The notes beneath the pieces are model-generated. The model ran no database searches and was not told the origin of the DNA. It saw only the letters and a program-made list of their open reading frames with translations. Shown piece by piece: positions 1 through 6,730 of a stretch of DNA of 37,003 bases. The position numbers and the translations under genes are program-made. How positions within the stretch are numbered: the stretch's first letter is position 1; each line of letters begins with the position of its first letter. Source of the DNA: Chloroflexota bacterium (GTDB lineage: Bacteria > Chloroflexota > Anaerolineae > Aggregatilineales > Phototrophicaceae); contig WTGB01000124.1 in NCBI GenBank assembly GCA_011523735.1, positions 1 through 37,003 of the forward strand, given 5' to 3'.

Positions 1-2
1 GT

Positions 3-695
3 GGCTGGCCCTCGGCGCTGATGGCGTCCATGTTTATGTACAGCAGCGCCGGCTCCGAGTACATTGACGTGCTGAGCGGGACGCAGCCCTGGACGGACTG
101 CGACAATTGCCTCGACGGAATGAATGCCTTCTACGGCATGGTCGAAAACGGATACGCCAATCCGGAGCCGCTGGGCATTGACTACGATCAGTCGCTTGAC
201 CTGTTCTATCAGCAGATCACCGTCATGGTGCTCAACGGTCCCTGGTTCATCGATGCATCGGTATCCGCCGAGCCCGATTTCGAGATTGGCTTCTTCTATC
301 TGCCGGCGGTCAATCCCGCTACCGATATCAAGACGCTGGGCGGGATCGGCGGCTCGATAATCGTTGCCGAGTACGCGGATGTGGATGCGGCGTTCAAGGT
401 TGTGGATTGGCTGACTACGGAAGAAGTAGCGGTGCAGGCGCTGCGCGAAGTCTCCGTGCTGCCGGCTTTCTCCATCGAAGTGCCCGAGGATATTGATCCG
501 CTCACCTATCAGATCGCATCAGAAACAGCCGCCAATGTCGACAAGATCGGCTTCTGGCCCGTGACTTATCTGCCGCCCAAGGTCTTCGGCGACATGAACC
601 AGATCGTACAGGGCATGATCGGCGGTATGCTAACGCCCGAAGAGCTCCTGGACGAAATGCAGGAAACGCACAGCACCTACCTGGCGGAGAACTAA
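3..695 (+). CDS. Sugar ABC transporter substrate-binding protein (family 1), 3' part
   Basis: The reading frame is open from the left edge, so this is the C-terminal ~230 residues of a periplasmic or membrane-anchored extracellular solute-binding protein of the sugar (CUT1) type. Visible features are typical of the C-terminal lobe: a VMVLNGPWF segment, a GGIGGSIIV stretch and a terminal helix with TPEELLDEMQ. Such proteins capture a sugar or oligosaccharide and deliver it to a MalF/MalG-type permease pair, and exactly such a pair follows on the same strand. The signal peptide lies outside the window. A hairpin follows the stop codon. The substrate cannot be read from the sequence. Confidence 0.85.
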   Translation, partial: GWPSALMASMFMYSSAGSEYIDVLSGTQPWTDCDNCLDGMNAFYGMVENGYANPEPLGIDYDQSLDLFYQQITVMVLNGPWFIDASVSAEPDFEIGFFYLPAVNPATDIKTLGGIGGSIIVAEYADVDAAFKVVDWLTTEEVAVQALREVSVLPAFSIEVPEDIDPLTYQIASETAANVDKIGFWPVTYLPPKVFGDMNQIVQGMIGGMLTPEELLDEMQETHSTYLAEN

Positions 696-721
696 GCCAG
701 TCGGGTAGCCAGACAATAACA

Positions 722-755
722 GGCGTGACGGTCGGCAGTCGTCACGCCTCTTTCC
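722..755 (+). terminator. Hairpin between binding-protein and permease genes
   Basis: A perfect 9-bp inverted repeat, GGCGTGACG (722-730) and CGTCACGCC (740-748), has a 9-nt loop and is followed by TCTTTCCTT. It lies 27 nt after the binding-protein stop and 63 nt before the permease start. In many sugar ABC operons a hairpin here causes partial termination or protects the upstream mRNA, so more binding protein than permease is made. That role is inferred; the T-run is imperfect. Confidence 0.6.
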
Positions 756-811
756 TTGCTTACGTCAAACTCGACGCGGGCGCAAAGCGTGACGCGAAAG
801 GACAGCAGTTA

Positions 812-1729
812 ATGGCGCATTCGCTCAGCGGTCCTGGAAAACGAGCGTCCGGTCCCCGCTTCCGCCTCGACCTGATGCCCTATCTATTCATCCTGCCCGC
901 CGTCATCGTCTATGTGGTGTTCAACCTGGGACCAGTGCTGGCCTCCTTCTTTTTGAGCTTCTTCCGCTGGGACCTGCTGTCGCCGACCACCGAGTTCACC
1001 GGCTTTGATCATTACAGCTTCATCCTTAATGACGACCGCTTCTGGAACGCGCTGGGTCACAACTTTATCTTTCTGGGGCTGGCAGTGATCATTCCCGTAT
1101 CGATGGGATTGTTTCTCGCCGTATTCATCTACGAAATACGCCGGGGTCGCGTTTTCTTCCGCGCCGCGCTTTTCTTGCCCGCGATCTTCTCGGGCGTGGT
1201 CATCGCCTACGTCTGGAAGTGGATCTACCATCCCTTCGCCGGTGTGCTGAACCCGACCTTGGAACTGGTCGGTCTTGGCGCCTTCACGCAGTCCTGGCTG
1301 GGCAATCCCAAGATCGCGCTCTACTCGACCTTCATCGCCTATACCTGGGCCAGCTTCGGTTATTCGATGGTCATTTTTCTCGCCGGATTGCAGGATATCT
1401 CTACCGATATTTTTGACGCGGCGCGGGTTGACGGCGCCAACTTCTGGCAGAAGTTCTTCTACATCACGATTCCCTGCCTCTATGACGTTTTCACGTTTGT
1501 CATCACGCTGCGGATTTTCACGGCGATGGGCGTCTTTGGCGTTATCTACATTCTTACCGGCGGCGGACCCTTCTTCGCTTCCGATGTCATAGATATCTAC
1601 GTATTCCGCATGATCGGCAACTTCGAGATGGGCTGGGCGACCGCGGCGGCGACAGTCAACACGGTCATTGTCGTCTTTCTCTCGACTGGATTCATCAAGT
1701 ATCGGGAATGGCGCTCATGGAGTTCCTAA
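812..1729 (+). CDS. Sugar ABC transporter permease, MalF/UgpA type
   Basis: Inner-membrane subunit of a CUT1 sugar importer. The product has about six hydrophobic segments, beginning with one around LMPYLFILPAVIVYVVF. It carries the cytoplasmic EAA loop that contacts the ATPase (DAARVDGANFWQKFF, then a proline-containing ITIPCL). I chose ATG 812 (305 aa) because AAAGGA lies just upstream. A GTG at 725 in the same frame would place the start inside the terminator-like hairpin. The 3' end overlaps the next permease by 22 nt, indicating translational coupling. No ATPase gene is in the window; MsmX/UgpC-type ATPases are often encoded elsewhere and shared. Confidence 0.9.
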   Translation: MAHSLSGPGKRASGPRFRLDLMPYLFILPAVIVYVVFNLGPVLASFFLSFFRWDLLSPTTEFTGFDHYSFILNDDRFWNALGHNFIFLGLAVIIPVSMGLFLAVFIYEIRRGRVFFRAALFLPAIFSGVVIAYVWKWIYHPFAGVLNPTLELVGLGAFTQSWLGNPKIALYSTFIAYTWASFGYSMVIFLAGLQDISTDIFDAARVDGANFWQKFFYITIPCLYDVFTFVITLRIFTAMGVFGVIYILTGGGPFFASDVIDIYVFRMIGNFEMGWATAAATVNTVIVVFLSTGFIKYREWRSWSS

Positions 1730-2559
1730 GCGGAAATGTTCAGCGCCGGCTGCGGAGCCTGCCCTTCTACCTCGTGCTCATATTCGCGACGGCAATCACG
1801 CTGGTTCCCATCATCTGGGTCTTCGCCAGCGCGCTCAAATCGAACAAGGAAATCCGCGAGAATCCCTTGGCGCTACCCGGCGAATGGCGCTTTCAGAATT
1901 ACATCGACGCCTGGTTCGGCGCCAGCTTCGATCAATATTTCTTCAACAGCATCTTTATCACGGTGACGAGCGTCGCCATTGTGCTGTTTCTGAGTTCGCT
2001 GGCCGCCTATGCCTTTGCCAAGATGCGTTTTCGCGGCAACCAGATGATCTTCTTTGTCTTTCTCTTCGGGATGGCATTCCCGCTGTCGGCAAAGCTGGGT
2101 CCGCTGCTCTCGCTCATGTACGAACTGAACCTGGCTAATAGCCGCTTCGGCTTGATCTTGGTGTACGTGGCCGGCAGCCTGCCCTTCGCCATTCTCATGC
2201 TGCGCGCTTTTTTCCAGGGCTTCCCGCAAGAGTTGGAAGATTCCGCCGCGCTGGACGGCTGCAACCGTTTTCAATTCTATTGGCGCATTCTGCTGCCGCT
2301 CTCCAAGCCTTCGCTGATGGCGCTGGGAATCTTCGTCTTCATGGGTACCTGGAACGAATTCTTTCAGGCGCTGCTGCTGATCAACGAAGACGCCAAGCGC
2401 ACCCTGCCGCTGGGCTTGACCGCCTTCCAGGACGAGTACTTCACCGACTTCGCGCTGTCCTTCGCCGGCATCAATATCACGGCGGTACCGGTGATCATCG
2501 TCTATATCATGTTTCAGAGAAACCTGATTGAAGGCATCACCGTTGGCTCACTAAAATGA
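1708..2559 (+). CDS. Sugar ABC transporter permease, MalG/UgpE type
   Basis: Second permease of the CUT1 importer (283 aa), with about six transmembrane segments. The EAA loop DSAALDGCNRFQFYW, followed by RILLPLSKP, is the MalG-type motif that docks on the ATPase, and the C-terminus ends GITVGSLK as is usual in this family. The start overlaps the end of the preceding permease. An internal ATG at 1717 is an alternative start that changes only three residues. It pairs with the upstream permease and the binding protein at the window edge. The sulfatase follows 40 bp downstream and is probably co-transcribed. Confidence 0.9.
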   Translation: MALMEFLSGNVQRRLRSLPFYLVLIFATAITLVPIIWVFASALKSNKEIRENPLALPGEWRFQNYIDAWFGASFDQYFFNSIFITVTSVAIVLFLSSLAAYAFAKMRFRGNQMIFFVFLFGMAFPLSAKLGPLLSLMYELNLANSRFGLILVYVAGSLPFAILMLRAFFQGFPQELEDSAALDGCNRFQFYWRILLPLSKPSLMALGIFVFMGTWNEFFQALLLINEDAKRTLPLGLTAFQDEYFTDFALSFAGINITAVPVIIVYIMFQRNLIEGITVGSLK

Positions 2560-2599
2560 GGCATTTATTTCGCATCCGCATTTGGATTAGGGACAAAGC

Positions 2600-4102
2600 A
2601 TGGCAAATTCACAGCCCAATATCGTCTTCATCATCGCCGATCATCAAGCTTTCTATGGGCACGATCGCGAAGGCGAATATGACTACAAGTGGGAGAATTA
2701 CGAACGTTTCGCTGCCGAAGGCGCCCGCTTCGACCGCGCCTATTCGGTCTGCCCGCTCTGTTCGCCAGCGCGCAGCAGCATGATGACGGGCGTTTATCCC
2801 AGCTCGCATGGCATCATCATGAACACTGAAGCGCCGCTTTTCGGGAACCAGGCCGATCTTGATTCGGGTCAACCGCTCTACAGCCATTATCTGTCGCAAG
2901 CCGGCTATCGCAACGGCTACGTCGGCAAATGGCATTGCGGCCGCGAGCGCCTGCCGATCGACTACGGCATAGAAGGCTGGAGCCTGCCGGATTATGGCAA
3001 GATTTATATGTCCGACGAATACAAGGCTTATGCCGAAGAACGCGGATTCGGCGATGCCCGCGCCCTGATCGAGTACAACATCAATTATCCTGAGTGGCAG
3101 GGGCAGGAAATCGTCTTGCACGATCCATCGCCCTGGAAGTTCATGAATGGTTCGGGGGTACTCGCCGGTCCGCCGGAAGCGCATGAAGAGCAATTCGTCG
3201 CCCATCTCGCCTGTGAAAAGCTGCGTGAATTCGCCGAGAGCGATCAGCCATTCAGCCTGGTCGTCAGCCTTTGGGGACCGCACCAGCCTTATTACCCGTC
3301 AGCCGAATACGCCGATATGGTTGACCCGGCCGCGATCCCGGAATACCCCAGCTTCCGCGACGACCTTGCCGGGCGCCCCTTGCGCCACATCTTCCACCGG
3401 GAAATCTCCCATCGCAGCTCGCAGTCCTTTACCGAATGGTCCACCTGGCAAGAGATCCTCGCCCGCTGCTACGCGCAGGGTCATCAGACGGACGCGGCGG
3501 TCGGCGATGTGCTGGATACGCTGGACGAACTGTCGCTGGCGGAGAACACGATTGTGATCTGGTTGGCAGATCATGGCGATGCGGTGGCCAGTCACGGCGG
3601 TTTGTGGGACAAGTCCTCGACGTTTATCGAGGAGGTGGCGCGGGTGCCGCTGGCGATTCGCTGGCCCGCAGCAATTGAAGGGGGTCAACGAGTCGATCAA
3701 CTTGTCTCCAACATGGATGCGACCGCCACGATGCTGGAGGCCGCCGGCGTCGCCGTGCCCGACTATATGCACAGTCGCAGTATGCTGCCATTATGCCAGA
3801 CGCCGGATGATGCCGACTGGTCCGACGAGCTCATCTGTGAGCACATGGGGCATAGCTACCTGTTTCCTCAACGCATGATTCTGCAGGATCGCTACAAGTA
3901 TGTCTTTTCGATTCACGATATGAATGAGCTGTACGACCTGCAGGACGACCCCTATGAGATGAACAATCTGGTTCAGGATCCGCAGTACGCCGAGCTCATT
4001 GCTGATATGAAGCAGCGCCTGGTGCAGCACTTTGAGGGATCCAGCATGCGCAATCAGAGACTGAAGCGACTTTTCTTGCTCGCCTTGGAATACGACATGT
4101 GA
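2600..4102 (+). CDS. Sulfatase (S1-type, formylglycine-dependent)
   Basis: A 500-aa hydrolase of the alkaline phosphatase superfamily that cleaves sulfate esters. Residues 54-58 (C-S-P-A-R) form the C-x-P-x-R motif in which the cysteine is converted to formylglycine. An N-terminal IIADHQ carries one metal-binding Asp (D14), with His where many family members have a second Asp. LADHGD near residue 324 supplies the later Asp/His metal ligands. No signal peptide is apparent, so it may act on imported sulfated sugars inside the cell. Its position after two sugar permeases supports uptake and desulfation of a sulfated glycan. A phosphodiesterase or choline-sulfatase-like specificity cannot be excluded. 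ATG 2600 has an AGGGA-like site upstream. Confidence 0.9.
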   Translation: MANSQPNIVFIIADHQAFYGHDREGEYDYKWENYERFAAEGARFDRAYSVCPLCSPARSSMMTGVYPSSHGIIMNTEAPLFGNQADLDSGQPLYSHYLSQAGYRNGYVGKWHCGRERLPIDYGIEGWSLPDYGKIYMSDEYKAYAEERGFGDARALIEYNINYPEWQGQEIVLHDPSPWKFMNGSGVLAGPPEAHEEQFVAHLACEKLREFAESDQPFSLVVSLWGPHQPYYPSAEYADMVDPAAIPEYPSFRDDLAGRPLRHIFHREISHRSSQSFTEWSTWQEILARCYAQGHQTDAAVGDVLDTLDELSLAENTIVIWLADHGDAVASHGGLWDKSSTFIEEVARVPLAIRWPAAIEGGQRVDQLVSNMDATATMLEAAGVAVPDYMHSRSMLPLCQTPDDADWSDELICEHMGHSYLFPQRMILQDRYKYVFSIHDMNELYDLQDDPYEMNNLVQDPQYAELIADMKQRLVQHFEGSSMRNQRLKRLFLLALEYDM

Positions 4103-4139
4103 GGGATGTCGGCGCAATTCTGACAGACGCGACTGATTC

Positions 4140-5912
4140 TCAGTCAGCCACCTCGACAAACTGCCGCTCATAGAGTTCGGAATAAAGCCCGCCCTGCGCG
4201 AGCAGATCGGCGTGCCTGCCCATCTCACAGATGCATCCGTCGTCGACAACGCAGATGAGGTCGGCGCTGACGATGGTGCTGAGGCGATGGGCGATGACGA
4301 TGGCGCTTCGCTCGGAGAGCAGCTTGGCGAGAGCGTCTTGAATGAGGGCTTCGGTGACCATGTCGACGCTGGAGGTGGCTTCGTCCATGATCAGGATGCG
4401 CGGATCGGCCAAGATGGCACGGGCGATGGAGATAAGCTGGCGCTGCCCGACTGAGAGATTGGCGCCGTCTTCGTAGATTTCGGTCTCGTAACCGAGGGGC
4501 AAGTCACGCACGAATTCGGCGACATTTGCCAATTCGCCGGCCGCTCTCACCTCCGCCATGCTGGCTTCCGGCACCCCGAAGCGGATGTTATCGGCGATGG
4601 AGCCGGCGAAGATGAAGGGATCCTGCGAGACAAGCGCCATCTGCTGGCGCATCGACCGCTGTTTCACTTCGCGGATATCAATGCCATCGATAAGCAGAGC
4701 GCCGTCGCTGACATCGTAGAAGCGGGCGATCAGATTGGCGATGGAGGTCTTGCCAGCGCCGGTAGGTCCGACGAGAGCCACCATCGTGCCAGCCGGAATA
4801 TCCAGGTTGATATCGCGCAGGACGGGCAGGTTCTCGCTGTAGCCGAATTGCACATCGCAGAATTCGATGCGCCCTTGTATCGGAGGCATGTTGGTCGCAT
4901 CGGGGCGGTCTTTGATTTCGGGCTCGGTATTGAGCAGGTTGATGACGCGCTCGCCGCCCGCCATGGCTGTTTGCATGGTGGCGTAGAGCTGGCTGAGCTC
5001 CTGCACTGGCAGGAAGAAGCGATTGACGTAGGCGAGGAAAGCGATGACCGTGCCCAGCGTGAGGTTGCCCTGGGCGACGCTCAAGCCGCCAAAGAGCAGG
5101 ACGATGCCGGTAGCGACGATGCTGAGGAACTCGACCGTCGGCAGGAATATGAAGGACAGGGACATGGCCTCGACGTGGGCATCACGATTGGCTTGGTTGA
5201 CCTCGTCGAATTTCTCCGAGGTGCTGTCTTCATTGGCGAAGGCTTGAATGACGCGGATGCCGCTGAGGTTTTCCGCCAGGTCGCCGATCATGTGGGCGTT
5301 ACGGGCGCGTGTGTTGCGGAAAGCCACTTTGGCGCGCCGCGCGAAGATCATCGTCGCCAGCACGATTACAGGAATGATGGAGAAGGTTACGAGGGCAAGC
5401 TGGGCGTTAAGGGAGAGCATGACGATGATGATGCCGCCGAGCAGGAGAGAATCGCCGAGCAAGGTGATCAAACCCTGGGACAGCAGTTGATTGATGACGC
5501 CGACATCGCTGATCACGCGCGAGATCGTGACGCCGATGATGTGCTGGTCGTGGTAGGCGAGGGGCAACTCTTGCAAGTGGCGGAATAGAGCCGAGCGCAG
5601 ATCCGCCAGCACTTTTTGCCCGACCCAGCTGAGCAGATAGCGCTGCGCCATCGAGGCCAGGTACAAGCCGATGAAAGCGAGCAGCATGAGGAGGGCAATC
5701 TCGTTCAGCGCCGGGATGTCGCCGCTGGTGATCGGTCCATCAATCGCCTCTTTGACCAGGTATGGCGTGTAGAGGGTCAAGCCGGTGACAGCGAGCATCG
5801 CCAGGAAGGCGCCGATCATGCGCAGGGTATAAGGGCGCACGAAGACCAGCAAGTACCAGAGCACGCGCAGGTTGAAAGAATGCCCGTCGACTTTTTCGGC
5901 GAAGCCTTCCAA
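4140..5912 (-). CDS. ABC exporter half-transporter (catalytic-site Walker B subunit)
   Basis: A 590-aa fusion of an exporter-type membrane domain (six helices, residues ~20-320) and a nucleotide-binding domain. Walker A is GPTGAGKT (~380), Walker B ends LIMDEATSSVD with the catalytic Glu (~507), and the H-loop is IAHRLST (~539). The signature is LSVGQ instead of LSGGQ (~485). That is the partner pattern of a heterodimeric exporter with the subunit at 6731-8500, which lacks the catalytic Glu and His. It may export a drug, lipid or peptide; the substrate is unknown. The start is uncertain: TTG 5912 has no good ribosome binding site, whereas AAAAGGAGGG (5971-5980) sits 5 nt from an in-frame ATC (5964-5966) that would add 18 residues typical of exporter N-termini. 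Confidence 0.9.
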   Translation of the reverse strand: MEGFAEKVDGHSFNLRVLWYLLVFVRPYTLRMIGAFLAMLAVTGLTLYTPYLVKEAIDGPITSGDIPALNEIALLMLLAFIGLYLASMAQRYLLSWVGQKVLADLRSALFRHLQELPLAYHDQHIIGVTISRVISDVGVINQLLSQGLITLLGDSLLLGGIIIVMLSLNAQLALVTFSIIPVIVLATMIFARRAKVAFRNTRARNAHMIGDLAENLSGIRVIQAFANEDSTSEKFDEVNQANRDAHVEAMSLSFIFLPTVEFLSIVATGIVLLFGGLSVAQGNLTLGTVIAFLAYVNRFFLPVQELSQLYATMQTAMAGGERVINLLNTEPEIKDRPDATNMPPIQGRIEFCDVQFGYSENLPVLRDINLDIPAGTMVALVGPTGAGKTSIANLIARFYDVSDGALLIDGIDIREVKQRSMRQQMALVSQDPFIFAGSIADNIRFGVPEASMAEVRAAGELANVAEFVRDLPLGYETEIYEDGANLSVGQRQLISIARAILADPRILIMDEATSSVDMVTEALIQDALAKLLSERSAIVIAHRLSTIVSADLICVVDDGCICEMGRHADLLAQGGLYSELYERQFVEVAD

Positions 5913-5970
5913 AGTGCTGCGCGGTCCGCCCGATCGCAGTCCCGCTGTGCCTATTGAGAAGCCGATACGT

Positions 5971-5980
5971 CCCTCCTTTT
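5971..5980 (-). promoter_or_regulatory. Strong Shine-Dalgarno with no canonical start codon
   Basis: Read on the minus strand, AAAAGGAGGG is followed after ACGT by ATC in the frame of the exporter gene. No ATG, GTG or TTG occurs in this frame until TTG 5912. Either an AUC start is used, or the true start has been lost by mutation or a sequencing error. Confidence 0.5.
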
Positions 5981-6032
5981 GAGTGTCGCGCTGCGCACGG
6001 GCGCGGCGCGCATACGCCGCATCGGAGGCCGA

Positions 6033-6185
6033 CTAATCGTCGGACAATTCTCGTCTAGGCTTGTTCTTGGGCGGCAACTTAGGAGCGCGTCTCTTGAGCG
6101 GCTTCATGCCACTATCGTCGGAATGCGACTTTACCGGAGGGCGCTCAAAGATAAAATTCTTCGCGTCACAACTGATCTTGACAAC
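6033..6185 (-). CDS. Basic microprotein, copy 1 (50 aa; start uncertain)
   Basis: A 50-residue frame with an acidic/Ser middle (HSDDSG) and a Lys/Arg/Pro-rich C-terminal half (GMKPLKRRAPK, then KNKPRRE). It is downstream of the 138-aa protein at 6219-6635 and has the same length and pattern as the microprotein at 11230-11382. Shared features are an N-(F/W)-(I/V)-(F/Y) block, a Pro followed by V/I, a D-S pair, then Gly-hydrophobic-basic residues. The start is a TTG with poor spacing to its AGAGG. An ATG at 6198 with AGGAG upstream is in another frame and meets a stop after ten codons. Removing one base of the CC at 6180-6181 would join the two frames. Function unknown. Confidence 0.5.
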   Translation of the reverse strand, partial: VVKISCDAKNFIFERPPVKSHSDDSGMKPLKRRAPKLPPKNKPRRELSDD

Positions 6186-6218
6186 TGCCTCTGACATAAC
6201 CGATTAGCTCCTAATCGC

Positions 6219-6635
6219 TTAATTCAGTATAACGCAAGCTCGTCCCCACTCGCCAAGTGCGGAAACCTCATCCAAAACTACGTGAAACTCATAAGTTCCA
6301 AAGCCCACAAACTTCACGTCCGGCACTCGGTGAATCAATCGGAAGACTCGCGTGTTTCGAAGGTCAAACTCCAGTATGTCCTCGCGCAAGACGCGATCGC
6401 CACCTGGCGCTAGAAACTGTAGTACTCCAGTGTGCACTTTAGTGTCAACTTCAAACTCGGCTGTCCACTGTGATACTAGCCAAACCGGCAAATCATCAAG
6501 CGAAAGGACGATTTCTGATTCTATATTTCGGAATCGTTCAGCGACTGTCATGGCGGAGATAATGTTTGTCAATGTAATGCTGCCATAAGGCGGAAACGTC
6601 ACTTCGGCGCACAATAGTGTCCAGTCATGTCGCAT
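6219..6635 (-). CDS. DUF6941-like protein of unknown function, copy 1
   Basis: A 138-aa soluble protein with no signal peptide or membrane segment. It is paralogous to the product of 10782-11201: both start MRxxW(S/T)xLC. Both contain a GS(L/I)(S/T)L segment, a P(V/S)xLxSxW-like strand, a VL-x-x-LAP block, and a FVG-x-G-x-YEFH segment ending in GEW near the C-terminus. The overall pattern (LC near the start, a G-x-L-x-L strand, G-x-Y-x-F near the end) resembles the uncharacterised DUF6941 family; I recognise this only by pattern. It lies between the two exporter halves and is followed by the basic microprotein. Its biochemical role is unknown. Confidence 0.7.
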   Translation of the reverse strand: MRHDWTLLCAEVTFPPYGSITLTNIISAMTVAERFRNIESEIVLSLDDLPVWLVSQWTAEFEVDTKVHTGVLQFLAPGGDRVLREDILEFDLRNTRVFRLIHRVPDVKFVGFGTYEFHVVLDEVSALGEWGRACVILN

Positions 6636-6730
6636 CTGTATACAACCATTCGACTCTGTCTCTATCAGAATTCAGTCTACATAATCGAAAACGCATGACA
6701 AGGCAGACTCACAAATTTCGCGACAGGCGA

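Noticed and set aside
725..811. N-terminal extension of the first permease from GTG 725
   Set aside because: It would run through the terminator-like hairpin and adds non-membrane residues; ATG 812 has a better ribosome binding site.
5979..6194. Plus-strand 71-codon frame
   Set aside because: Lies opposite the microprotein and exporter leader, with no family resemblance; the minus-strand frame has the paralogous support.
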